From positions 94,374 to 158,373 of the forward strand of contig DF239831.1 in NCBI GenBank assembly GCA_000507305.1: a DNA stretch of 64,000 bases, written 5' to 3'. The translations under genes and the position numbers were made by a program. The notes beneath the pieces were generated by a model. It was given only the letters and a program-made list of their open reading frames with translations. It was not told where the DNA came from and made no database searches. Positions 21,555 to 32,586 of this stretch are shown piece by piece (the first letter of the stretch is position 1; each line of letters begins with the position of its first letter). The stretch is from Breviolum minutum Mf 1.05b.01 (taxonomy: Eukaryota > Sar > Dinophyceae > Suessiales > Symbiodiniaceae).

Positions 21555-24396
21555 ATCCTTGCCTTTCTGCCTGGCAGCTCCATCTTCCAAACCTTCCTTC
21601 AATCCAGCCTTGTAAGCCTTATGATACGCTGCAGATTTTCTGCTCAACCTGGCTTTCTTTGGATCTTTTTCAGTATTGCTATCCTTTTCCTCGCCTTGCT
21701 TGCGTTTCTGCCTTTTTGGTACTGCTTCTTTTGCTTCAGCCTCCACCTCAGGTTCAGTTTTTTCTGGCAAAGCCTTTGTGGATCTAGGTACTTTCTTCTC
21801 TTTGTTGGACTTGGATACCTTTGCCTTCGCTTTGGCCTTTGCTTTCGCCTTCGCCTTCGCACCTCCTTTCTTAGTACTTTTACTCTTGGCCTTGGCCTTT
21901 GCTTTAGCTCGAGCCCTCTGCGTACTACGTTTTCTTTTACCTCCTTTTGCAACATCTTCAGGATCCTCTTCCTCTTCCTCTTCCTCACCTGTGCCTTCTT
22001 TACCTGCCTTCTTGACTTGCTCTTGTGGTGAGATTGGTTTAAGAGTGTTCAACACAGGAGGCCGACCATCCCCCACAGTTTTGTCAACTTTGACTGATGC
22101 CCCAGACCCAGCACCTTTCGTGGCATCAGGTTCCATCGGGCCTTTGGCTTCAGGGATGGGACAAGCAGGCAAGGGCGGAGGAGATGGTGCAACCATTGGA
22201 TCTTCCAACTGGAGTGTGGGTTGGTCAAGGTAAGCATCAGCAAATCGACGGGGTTCTTCATCTGCCAGGGGAAGATCCTGACAGATCGAGGCTATATATA
22301 TAATGCTTTATAAATCTAACATATATATATATATGAAACAAAAACTTTTTGAACACATTAAAAGAGGATGGCCCAGATTTTTTTCTGAGTTAAACTGATC
22401 CGCAAGTTCAACAGATTAATAAACACACTCCTTCATTGCAGAAGCTGTTGCATGAGCAGCAGCAACATCGAAAGGCAGAGTCTCCAGGTTGTCCATTTCG
22501 ATCGCTTCACCTGCGAGAAAACATATTCATGGCAAGGGATGATGTACATATATACTAGCTATAAAGTATCATATATATGATATATATTTGTACCTCAAAG
22601 TCATCAAGAGTTTTTGAACATGGTGCTCTGACAAACCAAAAATGTGGTTTCGAAGTGGCTTTGAAACCAAGAAACTTGGGGCAAGATCGCTGGAAGCAGG
22701 AATGGTACTGTTGACGATGGACTTTTGTTTTTCAAAATCCATGTGCATCATTTCATTGGCCAGTTTCTCTTGTAATTCAATTTCTTCCATCATGGCTTGG
22801 TCAAGCAAGAGTAATTCAAGTTCCTCCTGCTCTTTCAACAAGGCATCCAAAATTTCCTGTTCCTTCAAAAGAACTTGATGATCAGTTTCCTCTCGTGACA
22901 ATTCATCTACTTCGCCTTGGGTGTTTAGGGGAACCATGGTATCAGGCACATCTTTCCCCCCAACTGGTTTCGAAGGATGCGGATCATCAGGATGCCCACT
23001 TGGCGGCATGTTTGTCTTCTCATTGCTGGCCAACTCCCCAAATTCAATTCCTTAGCTATCTGTTTCTGAAGATGTTTTCTAAGTCTTGAAAAAACATTTG
23101 AATCCCAGATCTGTCAAAACATTTTAAACATGTAAATTTGCAAGCCCAATTTGTTGCAAAGACTCTTTTGGGAGATGGGGTCACAATCACTGAAGGGGCA
23201 CCAGGCATAGTGCTAGCTGGAGATGGGGTGGGGAGATCAGCTACCTTTCCTGCATCACCACCAGAAGCCCCAAGTTCCCCAGATACCATGGCCACAGGTG
23301 CTGGCTCTTCAAGCTCTTCATCGCCAGAAGCATCTCGATCGGCATCAGGACTGTCTTCGCCGGAATCACCTTGGCCCGACGTTGTAGGGCTTCAGCAGGA
23401 AAGTTGGGAAGTTTGGACTAGTACGCAGTTCTCTGTTGTATGTGGATGGTGAAGAGTTTATCTTATCATGATATCAGCCAAAGCAAAAAAACTATCGATA
23501 TGAAGTGCCAGTACAGCAGAGTGACTCTCTGCATCATCGCCATCAACACTGAGTCCAGATTCCTCTTCCTCAATTGCAGGGAAGCACCACCCCCAGGCAA
23601 GTAGCCTAAATGACAGAAGGATCGATCAGTAGTAGCTTGAAGTTTGAATATTATATTTAAACATAATGATCATCAGATATCATCAGGATAAGTATAGGTC
23701 TATCAAAATAAGTGTGAATTTAGCTAAGCTTCATCAGTAGTAGTTACGTCAGAAGCATCAGGATCTCGGCTCTCACCTCAGTTGATTCAGAGCAGTGGGG
23801 GAACCATGCCAGAACTTATTAGATATGGATATCCATTTTTAGCCTTCAACACCAGACCATCTTTCCCCCCAAAACCTTATGTAACTTAAAGCTGGGCCAC
23901 GGGGATCAGATGAGAGAGGTATCCCTGAAACTTGGTAGATCTTTCGCATAGCCCTTTCTCTAGGATAGTGGCCCCGTCTGGCTGCCCTGTTGAACACAGT
24001 AATCAACCTGCGAAGCAACCATGCTGCCGATTTGGCAGTGCTACCTTAGAAGGGACAGCTAGGTTGCACAGAGCCCCCTAAATGATCCAGCCAATTCAAA
24101 ATTAAAACCTTAAGGGGAAAAAATAATGCAACAGGAAGACGGGGTAAAGGACGTTTTCCTCGTGGACGGCATGCGTAGAAAAACAACTCCACATGTTCTT
24201 GGATCGCAGGAACAGTAGGACGCAGCCCAAGATGTTGAATTACTGGTCCTACAACATCAGCATTGGTGACAACATCAGCCCTATTGAGCACCTCCGTATT
24301 GGTAACCACTGCTATCTTTCCATGGGAAGCCCGGGCGACTACTGTGTCAAACCGAGCCCATTCAGCCGCAATTGGTGACCCCATTGCAGCCCACAC
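21555..24396 (-). CDS. N-terminal half of ORF1: coiled-coil and Lys/Ala-rich exons
   Basis: Minus-strand exons, 5' to 3': 24396-24109 (VWAAMGSPIAAEWARFDTVV ... PVIQHLGLRPTVPAIQEHVE); 24007-23876 (RAARRGHYPRERAMRKIYQV); 23605 to about 23465 (LLAWGWCFPAIEEEESGLSV); 23389 to about 23130 (GDSGEDSPDADRDASGDEEL); 23050-22594, donor gtacaa (HPDDPHPSKPVGGKDV, then a Glu/Leu-rich coiled coil with LLKEQEILDALLKEQEELEL); about 22510-22430 (EMDNLETLPFDVAAAHATAS); 22277 to about 21555 (DEEPRRFADAYLDQPTLQLE, then EEEEEEEDPEDVAK, then an Arg/Lys/Ala tract with many AKAKAK repeats, then RKSAAYHKAYKAGLKEGLED). The last exon probably stops at GGCAAG before a GA donor (gatgtt). The basic tract may bind nucleic acid. 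The RRFADAYLDQPTL and AYHKA motifs recur in the multi-copy dinoflagellate proteins I remember. Confidence 0.6.
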
Positions 24397-24960
24397 CTAA
24401 AAGACTTGAGGAACCATAGCATGTGTCCCACAAGCCTGCAGAGCAAACAGTGGAACCCCAGGGCTATGTAGATGTGAACCACTATCAATATTAATCCCAA
24501 CAGATGGCCTCACAAATATTGAACTGGAAGTAGATGTTCCAATTCTACCACCTGCAATTTTGCAGTCAATCTTTGGGGCAAAGGAAACACGTAAAAAAAA
24601 CAAGGCTGGGGGAACCTCGACCAAATTGAAATGACCAGACTTCATCATGTTCCAGCCATCGCTTGATGTACCTGGACTGCCAGGACACCCACTGGGCATT
24701 CTTGACTTTGACTCGATGTGCACACATCACATACATACAGTCTAGTTGGGCGCACTGGTCCAAAACAGGGGAAAAGGTGGAAACGTGGGAATCCAAAGCC
24801 AAACAGCTGTGAAAAAACATGAAAAAACAAAAAGTGCTCGTTTCAGCAAAATCAGCTCGAGGCATAAAAAGATGGTACGAAAAGTGGGTTTATGTCACCA
24901 GTTCCAGGTTTAAGTAGCGAAAGCATGGAGGGATGTAAATTTATGCTACGTTGGAGGGTT
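24397..24960 (-). other. 5' side of the ORF1-3 block
   Basis: A minus-strand frame continues upstream of the 24396 exon (IGTSTSSSIFVRPSVGINID after an ATTGCAG at about 24553, and CAHRVKVKNAQWVSWQSRYI further up), so more 5' exons are likely. At 24888-24960 the plus strand has GTTTATGTCACC, GTTTAAGTAGCG and GGATGTAAATTTATGCTACG in a row. These resemble the 36-bp repeat near 12.0-12.4 kb and may be subterminal repeats of the element. Confidence 0.4.
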
Positions 24961-26362
24961 CAGGTATAATGTATTTGTTTTCTGTATCATCATTGTCATA
25001 ATTATGTTCATACAGTTACATATTTACGTGTATCGAACCCCGTCTACTGGACAGCTTTCTGAATGACTTCAAAGGAACAACATGCCTTTCATATTCAACA
25101 ACTGACGCATCGCAAGGATGTCGAATTGTAATCCAAAATTTGATGTGCGAAGCTGTACGACAAAGCCAGCTTTGCATATATTCCTTGGTTGTGTTCAGTT
25201 TGGGTTTGTCGTCATGCTATAGGATCATTTTTGGGTTTCTAGTAATGAGCTACTGTAAATCCTGTAAGTCAGGGGTGAGTTCCTGATTTTTTATATCCTC
25301 CCTTTGACCTGCCAAGAAATTTCATCCAAGTCCCACCTTGGGAAAAAAAACTGTGGAGTGCCTCTAAGGCTCAGATTTGTGTGAGTGGTTGCAGCCATAG
25401 CAATGTGGCTCCCATTGCTGGGGAGCTTAGATCCAAAATTGGGGAAGATTCAAAGGATGGTGGATGGAAATGGATCCATTTGAAATGGTGATGATCACTG
25501 GCCTGGTGTGGATTTTGTATGGTGATTTTGGCCTTACAACTGGATCCATTTCTGAACATCGCCCTAAGGTTCGAGGAGATTACACCATCGCAGGGTCTAA
25601 CCACAACAAGCCTGCCTACAAGAAAGAGCAAAAGGCCAGGATGTTTTTTTTTTCGGCTGATGCATAGATTCGGTGCAGTGCTTGTGCAGGGTTCAGTTGC
25701 TTTTTGTGCCTATCAAGGGGGGAAAAAAAAGACAGCTCATATAGTTATAGCCTCAATGGAGTAGAAAAGATGCCTCTCATCAAAGATACCTTGGACTCCT
25801 AGAACGGTCGGCATGTGATTTTTGAGACTTTCAGTCGCAATGATTGATCTGACTCAGTTTCCGCTCGTCAGGTGAGTGGATTGGACGTGATGTTACTTGG
25901 AAGCTGAACAGACTTGGGCTGAGATAAATGACAAGGGGATAGGGATGAACCCCCAAAACAGAAACGGACCAAGCCGTCCTAGGAAGCAATAAAGCCAAGC
26001 CAGGAGGTGTTTTTTTTGGTTCCCTGCTGTGGCAGTTCTGTGTTGCAGATCTAGGTTTTGGTTTGTCAGCTTGTTGAGGGGTGTTATTTTATGTATAAGA
26101 GCAACCACAAACAATCACAAATTTCATAGAACACATGACAACATATATTGTGAACAGATCCATATCCCATAGGGCCATAGAATCCATGTATGTATGGTTT
26201 ATATATTTAACCTACACATTATACCATAAACATCAACCATTGATTCGTAGGTACATATACCATACAATATCAGTCCCATGGTATGGGTATACGTATATGG
26301 TATCTGAATATTTTCACAGATACCCTTGTCAGATTCACCCTTCAAACCACCCTTTTTTCCAG
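24961..26362. other. Gene-free stretch, candidate strand-switch region
   Basis: No convincing exon was seen. It separates the minus-strand block on the left from the plus-strand WWFG-domain gene on the right. A short element-like stretch at 26155-26290 contains CCCATAGGGCCATAGAATCC and TCCCATGGTATGGG, as in family F. Plus and minus frames at 25371-25764 are shadows without splice support. Confidence 0.4.
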
Positions 26363-29300
26363 GTTGTATTATTGGGATGACCGCGATGGTGTGGCCTTTA
26401 GCGGCTGGTGGTTCGGCCCAAAGATTGGCGGCGACCAGGCGGCCTTTGTCGTGGGGGGGAAGTGGTTAGGGTTTGGGTGAGGATAAACCATGCCTGAAAT
26501 TAACAAATGGATACAAATGGTCAGAGGATGAATTTTTCTTTTGGGATGGCCTATATTTTCAGGGACTATGTGATTAGTTTTAGGGAGTGTACCTTTGGCA
26601 CTTCCGAGTGTGAGTTCAAAATGGGCGCGGGGTCGCTTAGGGCGCATTTTTTGGATCGCTTCGGGCGCAAATTTTGGATCGCTTCGGGGGGTCGCTCCGG
26701 GCGCAAACTGTTGAGTAGTGCTGGCGTGGTACTTGGTAGTACGGAGTAGTACTTTGTAGTACTGGAGTAGTACTTTGTAGTACTGGAGTCGTATGGAGTA
26801 GTACTTTTGTAGTACCGACTAGTACTGGAGTGGTACTTTGTAGTACGGAGTAGTACTGGAGTAGTACTTTGCAGTACGGATTAGTCCTGGAGTAGTACTT
26901 TGTAGTACAGAGTAGTACTGGCGTAGTACTTTGTAGTACCGAGTAGTACTGGAGTNNNNNNNNNNNNNNNNNNNNNNNNNNNNNNNNNNNNNNNNNNNNN
27001 NNNNNNNNNNNNNNNNNNNNNNNNNNNNNNNNNNNNNNNNNNNNNNNNNNNNNNNNNNNNNNNNNNNNNNNNNNNNNNNNNNNNNNNNNNNNNNNNNNNN
27101 NNNNNNNNNNNNNNNNNNNNNNNNNNNNNNNNNNNNNNNNNNNNNNNNNNNNNNNNNNNNNNNNNNNNNNNNNNNNNNNNNNNNNNNNNNNNNNNNNNNN
27201 NNNNNNNNNNNNNNNNNNNNNNNNNNNNNNNNNNNNNNNNNNNNNNNNNNNNNNNNNNNNNNNNNNNNNNNNNNNNNNNNNNNNNNNNNNNNNNNNNNNN
27301 NNNNNNNNNNNNNNNNNNNNNNNNNNNNNNNNNNNNNNNNNNNNNNNNNNNNNNNNNNNNNNNNNNNNNNNNNNNNNNNNNNNNNNNNNNNNNNNNNNNN
27401 NNNNNNNNNNNNNNNNNNNNNNNNNNNNNNNNNNNNNNNNNNNNNNNNNNNNNNNNNNNNNNNNNNNNNNNNNNNNNNNNNNNNNNNNNNNNNNNNNNNN
27501 NNNNNNNNNNNNNNNNNNNNNNNNNNNNNNNNNNNNNNNNNNNNNNNNNNNNNNNNNNNNNNNNNNNNNNNNNNNNNNNNNNNNNNNNNNNNNNNNNNNN
27601 NNNNNNNNNNNNNNNNNNNNNNNNNNNNNNNNNNNNNNNNNNNNNNNNNNNNNNNNNNNNNNNNNNNNNNNNNNNNNNNNNNNNNNNNNNNNNNNNNNNN
27701 NNNNNNNNNNNNNNNNNNNNNNNNNNNNNNNNNNNNNNNNNNNNNNNNNNNNNNNNNTTTATGCCCAAAGTGACTCTCTTTTATGCCCCGAGTGACCCTC
27801 TTTCGACCCTAAATGATTTATGCCCTAAGTGACTCAAAAAATGTGCCCTAAGTGACCCCCCCACCGTTCAAAATTCATGTGTTTGGACGTTTTTTAAATT
27901 GAATTCCTCTTGATTTTTTGACATGGGAGGGTGAGTCATCACTACTCACTGCTCAGTAAGCAAGGCATGTAACGCAAGAATCAAAAATTTCGGGTCAGGA
28001 GTTATAGATACGTTAAAGGTGTGAGAGGAAAAAACTTGGAAGTCCATTCTGAAGAAAAGTGCTCCAATTGTGGGGAGGTTTTGGGTTGGTGACCAGGAAA
28101 CGTGTTAAAGAAACATGGTTCAAGAAAACGTGTTCAGAAAAATGTGTCCTAGGACACATTCAAAGAACGTTGAATATTTGTGTTCAAGAAACCTGTTCAA
28201 GCAACGTGTCCAACGTGTCCAAGAAATCTGTGCAATACAAGTTCAAGATCGCTTGGATGATAAGATTTTAAGAATCGTGTTCAATACTGTACACCTTTTC
28301 AACACAACGTGTTTCCAAGAGACGTCTTCATACGTTTGATGCATGTGTTCACGACATCTCAGGGGTGCGCTGAAGGGAGTCCTTGTAAAATGTGTCCAAC
28401 AAACACCTTGCAGAAACTTTTTCAAGAACGTGCATGTTCAACCGATGTGTTGATCTACTTTGTTTGAGGAACCGGTTCCATAGAGTGGAGCAACTGACCA
28501 CCTGATCATTTTGTCAGACCTTAATGATAGATAGAGCACATGTTTTGCTTGTCAATCCATGTCATGTATTTGGAATATGAAGTTGTATATAGTGACTGTA
28601 GTGTATTCGACAATATATCAAAGCACGTTTAATACTTTGAGGACTACATTTGCATTTGTGAACCTTTACTTGTCTCACACAATTGTATACACATTTGACG
28701 ATTTACTGTACTTTAACCATTGATTCCCTGCAGTCTTGTGATCTTGGGAAAAAGATTTCTTGTTCTTTGTTTTTTACAGGTGGTGGCTACAAGTCTTGGA
28801 TGCAAAGAGTCCTCCAATCCTAAACCGAAAATCAACGAAATATGTTTTATATCCTGGGTTCGTCGTTGCTATCGGAATTTTCAATTTCAAAAGGATGTAG
28901 TACCAAAATCAAAAATATGTAGTACCAACATTTGATTGTTTGATCATGGATTTTGCTACAATCATGATCAGTTTGACAGCATTTAAGCCATTTCTCATGA
29001 ACGTCCTTTTGTGGGCTTAAAGGGCAAGGTGCAGGTCAAAAACAAATCCAACACAAGTACAAATCGCTCAAAATTAACCTCGACTCATATTCAATAAGGC
29101 TTTGGGGGGTCATGTTTTTGTGTTTGGTGCTCAGCAAATTATAGCTGTTTTTTTTGTATCAGGATACAAGAGGCTGCACCCATGTTGGCAGGTATGGGCC
29201 TACCAACCCAGTCGCACGACACAGACCCCACCTTCAAGTGGTTGGAAGGCGAGAAACGGGTGCGAAAAAATGTTTGTTTTTTTTGTTTGATCCACTAGCT

Positions 29301-29491
29301 TAGATAATATTATTGATATCATCTTGTCATGACCTCAACAAAAAAAGTAAGCAACAACCATGAACAACACATAATGATGAATGAATCATGAATATGTCAT
29401 TAGCAGTTTCCGTTGATGAACTTTTCGTAACCGTTGGGTCCAGGTGCCCTACGATGGACCAGTGGATCTGAGCCTTTGCGTGACGGCCAAG
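26363..29491 (+). CDS. WWFG...GGDQ / VWAY domain gene, partial
   Basis: Three plus-strand exons are in phase. 26363-26438 follows TTTTTTCCAG and reads YYWDDRDGVAFSGWWFGPKI then GGDQ. 29192-29248 follows TTGGCAG and reads VWAYQPSRTTQTPPSSGWK. 29444-29491 follows GGGTCCAG and reads VPYDGPVDLSLCVTAK. In each case the best exon end is followed by GC (gcggcc, gcgaga, gctggg), so these introns appear to use GC donors. From memory, WDxRDGP..xGWWFG..xGG.QVWAY is a repeated domain in many dinoflagellate predicted proteins, of unknown function. The first intron is about 2.75 kb and contains family A copy A4, the N gap and three tandem arrays. Upstream exons were not found. Confidence 0.65.
26485..26591 (+). 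repeat. Family A element, copy A4
   Basis: The left end is decayed (CCATGCCTGAAATTAACAAA). The inner GGGATGGCCTATATTTTCAG matches copy A3 (GGGATGGCATATTTTCAG). The right end is TTAGTTTTAGGGAGTGTA. It lies 47 bp after the proposed GC donor of the WWFG exon. Confidence 0.7.
26700..26955. repeat. AGTACT-rich satellite running into an N gap
   Basis: A tandem array of units built from GTAGTACTTTGTAGTAC and GGAGTAGTACTGGAGTAG, with a period of roughly 25-45 bp and frequent variants. Almost every unit carries the palindrome AGTACT. The array is cut by the N run and its true length is unknown. Confidence 0.9.
26956..27757. other. Assembly gap (N)
   Basis: 802 undetermined bases. The left side is the AGTACT satellite and the right side a different tandem repeat, so the gap probably exists because both arrays are hard to assemble. 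Confidence 0.99.
27758..27870. repeat. TATGCCCTAAGTGACC degenerate tandem repeat
   Basis: At least five units of the form (T)TATGCCC(T/A/C)AAGTGACTC or TATGCCCCGAGTGACCCTC, with varied spacers. It starts at the right edge of the N gap, so the array may be longer. It is non-coding as far as seen. Confidence 0.8.
28085..28440. repeat. Degenerate GTGTTCAAGAAAC array
   Basis: Over about 350 bp a 12-14 bp motif (GTGTTCAAGAAAC, GTGTCCAAGAAATC, CTGTTCAAGCAACG, GTGTTAAAGAAAC and similar) recurs 15-20 times with drift. Two open frames (28059-28271 and 28115-28339) are products of this repeat and are not called as genes. Confidence 0.75.
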
Positions 29492-29989
29492 GCTGGGGCA
29501 GAAGTTGCGGGAGGTTTTGTTTGATGCACATTTTGGGAAGCTGCATGGTTGACCACCAAAAAGTTGGTAGTTAAAGATTCAAAATGGATGGTGGGAGAAT
29601 TGCTTGGAACTTGTGTCATGGACAGTTTTTAAATTCACTCAGAAAAAAAACCTACATTTAGGCCATCTTGCAAACAAAACAGTCCTAAAAAAACATCAGG
29701 AGCTCATGAAATCCTCATGACTCAACCCCTTCCTTAGGCTTCTTGCACCTTTCGAAAAAAACCAGGCTGGGTCATCTACTGCCATGGCACCAGCTGTGGG
29801 GGCTTCTCCCGTCAGGCATGTTGTAGGGCTGGGGTACAATCGACATGATGGGGTTGATGGCAAGCAGAAATCCCGGCAAGCTCACCAGTTGAGGGTTGGT
29901 AGGTGAAATCCCCATAATTTACAGGGTTTTTGGCACTTTGGCACCATCCAACACCAGTTTATCCCATAATTTACAGGGTTTTATACACC

Positions 29990-30237
29990 TTCCAAACGGT
30001 GGGAATGGGAATGGGATTTCTGAAGCAATCAACATTGAGCTACAGCCAAGGTACCAATGCCCAACCAACCAAAATACCAATGCTTATGAACAAGAAACGT
30101 CTTACACCCCCCNTTCCAAACGGTGGGAATGGGAATGGGATTTCTGAAGCAATCAACATTGAGCTACAGCCAAGGTACCAATGCCCAACCAACCAAAATA
30201 CCAATGCTTATGAACAAGAAACGTCTTACACCCCCCC
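29990..30237 (+). repeat. Near-exact 124-bp direct duplication around a single N
   Basis: The unit starting TTCCAAACGGTGGGAATGGG occurs at 29990-30112 and again at 30114-30237, separated by one N at 30113. Both copies end CGTCTTACACCCCC. Identity over the whole unit plus the N suggests a scaffolding overlap that was not merged rather than a true duplication. Confidence 0.85.
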
Positions 30238-30310
30238 CGAAAAAAAAAAAAAGATGTTTCCCCCCTTTTTAGGGGGATCATCATTAAAAGGAATGGATCG
30301 TCTTTCATAA
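29990..30310 (+). repeat. Family H dispersed element, copy 1
   Basis: The segment with GAAGCAATCAACATTGAG, GGTACCAATGCCCAA, GAAACGTCTTACACCCCC and GGATCGTCTTTCATAA recurs in reverse orientation at 32765-32965 (GTGTAAGACGCTTC, TTGGGCATAGGTACCTTGG, CGATGTTGGAGG). The upstream part (29886-29990) holds pieces resembling family B (ATCCCATAATTTACAGGG). Confidence 0.6.
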
Positions 30311-31639
30311 GCACTATATTCTATGTTTTTCAGGGAAGATGCTTAGTTTTTGGGGAGAGAGTATACCTCAATTATCCTCAAATACTATATAGTTAGTATG
30401 GCTGTTCTTGAGGCAACCACGGCCTTTGGGAAAAAACGCACTGGGGAGACTAGGAGTGCTGGTTTCCCCCCAAGGAGCTTTGGAGGGTTGGTGCTTGTAG
30501 AACTCCAGGGAGAGGATTGATGTAAGGATGTGTTGAAGATGACGATATGTGTGGTGGTTTGGAGGATATTAGGGAGAAATGCATAAGCAATCATAAGCAA
30601 TCGAATCATAAGCAAGTATTTGAGAAACACACAGCAGCTCACAAAACACTGCTGTTGGTTGATTGCACATGTTTTTTTCATCAGATACCGGTAGTATGGA
30701 TCGACCACTCAAGATGATACTTTTTTTCTACACTTGGACTTGATCCGACGTGAAGTGGGCCATTGTTGCTGGTTCACCTGACCTGCAATGATTTGTTGAG
30801 ACATTTTGTCGTTTGAGAAAAAGACTTCCTACATGAACAAAGGATCATTCGATCCCCTCAAGATCATCGTCAGGGGCGTGGGGCAAATTCTTGAATTGTT
30901 TGTTGTTTTTTTCCACATGAACCTTACATCCAAGTGACGTGAATTTGCAAGACTCCTATAAGACTACCCAAACCCACGGCCCATATCTAACACACACTGC
31001 CATCAGGTCGTTGGATGCGCAGGCATGTGGAAGTTTTTTTTTGCGGGTGGTGTGTCGGGAAGATTAAATGCAAGACCATGTTATGTAATTTGCCTTTTCG
31101 ATTGGATCAGTGTAAAAGGGGTTTTACCAAAAAAGTGTAGGGGCCAGAACATGGATCAACAGAAAACCTGCAAGTTTAAGTTTAGATACAGGTGCTCTAG
31201 CTACGCACATCATTCCACAATTGGATACCATTTGGGTTGGATGTTTCAGCTTGGGAAATTGCCGACAAAAAAATTGCTGGCCAGCTGAGTCCACGAAAGT
31301 GTTGCAGCGATGGTTTCATATTCACTGCTGGGAATCTTGGCTAGTTGTCACGAATTTGTTTTCTGGGATCGAACATGACAAAATTGATCACATTTGCCTT
31401 GCAGTGTGAATACATGGTTTGGGCAAGACTTTTTGTTCACGATGTTTTTATAGGTCATCTCATTGAAATTGCATTAGATAATCTCTACGTCTTCGGTATG
31501 AATGAGATGTATTTTGTGCGATTGGGAGATATTTGGAAGCAGTCACTGCTATTGGATGTTATTTTGATCATGCCTTTTGACCAAGGGAGAGGTCTTGGTG
31601 TATCATTGATACCATCCTTGATGTGTCTTACACCTATAC
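30311..31639. other. No confident gene
   Basis: 30320-30364 is a decayed right half of a family A element (CAGGGAAGATGCTTAGTTTT, GAGAGAGTATA). The plus frame 31405-31671, entered after TTGCCTTGCAG, reads CEYMVWARLFVHDVFIGHLI then EIALDNLYVFGMNEMYF; it could be an exon but is AT-rich and unconfirmed. The minus frame 30385-30708 overlaps repeats. Nothing else stands out. Confidence 0.35.
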
Positions 31640-31759
31640 TTGGATGTCCCAGGAAGTTAGTAAAAGGTTAGTAAGTGGGTTATGACCCTAATATATCCCA
31701 TGTATAAGTAGGTTGTAACTAATTTACTAACCATTTACTAAATTCCTGGGACATCCTAC
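31640..31759. repeat. Family I inverted-repeat element
   Basis: About 120 bp. The left end is TTGGATGTCCCAGGAAGTTA and the right end, in reverse complement, is TAGGATGTCCCAGGAATTTA. The match continues through GTAAA(A/T)GGTTAGTAA. The central 50 bp are different. It is one intact foldback element, and no second copy was seen in this window. Confidence 0.8.
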
Positions 31760-31822
31760 TAGGTGCAGGTTCCATAGATGGCGAGTTACACCACTCCAAC
31801 AACCATGTTTTTTTTGCCCAAG

Positions 31823-32541
31823 AGTTGGCAGGCCAGATCGCAACAGATCGCAGAGATGAAGAAACAAGCAGAGGCAGAGGGGAAAAATATGTCAGGTGGA
31901 GGTTTCATTATTTTGGAGTTTTGGATTTTTCTCCCATTTTTTTTGAAGGATGTCCTGTTTGTTTCCTTTCAAACTGTTTCTTTCAACCCTCAAAACGTGA
32001 GTGGTGTGAAGTCAAAATAATATCCTGAGGACTACCTGTTGGCGGCTGGGAATATGATATTTCCTAGGTATTTACTGCTGGTTTTTGAAGTAAAAGGGAC
32101 TTTGTTTTGAACCCTACTGCCATCCACGTGCACTTAGGTCATTGTTCCTGTTTTTATTCCTTTCACCCGTTAGGGCAATTGGTTCAAGTCATGGACATGG
32201 AAACCCAAGGCCTCCAAAAAATTCCCTCCAGTGAGACCTTTTGAGGAGAAGAAACGAAGATTAGAAGAAGCCAGAATCAAAGCCGAGGTGCTCTCGTTGG
32301 TGACAGGTCGTGGTGGAATTTTCTGGTGACTGCTTGCGTTAGGTTGTTTTTTTGTCGAGAAGTATTAATATGTTTGCCGGAATCTAGTTGTGAACTCGAG
32401 TCTATGTTTTGTTTTATCCTATTTGCATACTTTCACAACATTTGCGTGCCCTTATTTCGATTTTGCTTTCCATTTCCCAAGAAATTACTGCCAAGTACGG
32501 ACCCTTTTATAAGGTCGAATTGCATTCTCCGAAGTTTGGTG

Positions 32542-32586
<45 letters not shown>

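Noticed and set aside
21621..22233. Plus-strand hydrophobic frames (Phe/Leu/Ala-rich) as membrane proteins
   Set aside because: They are the antisense of the Lys/Ala/Glu-rich minus-strand exon; AAG/GCC codons read CTT/GGC on the other strand and mimic membrane segments.
26881..27768. 295-codon minus-strand frame
   Set aside because: It consists almost entirely of N codons from the assembly gap; the few real codons come from satellite DNA.
28059..28339. Two overlapping 70-75 codon plus frames
   Set aside because: They lie within the degenerate GTGTTCAAGAAAC array and repeat KKTCSEK/NLFKQRVQ-type peptides from it.
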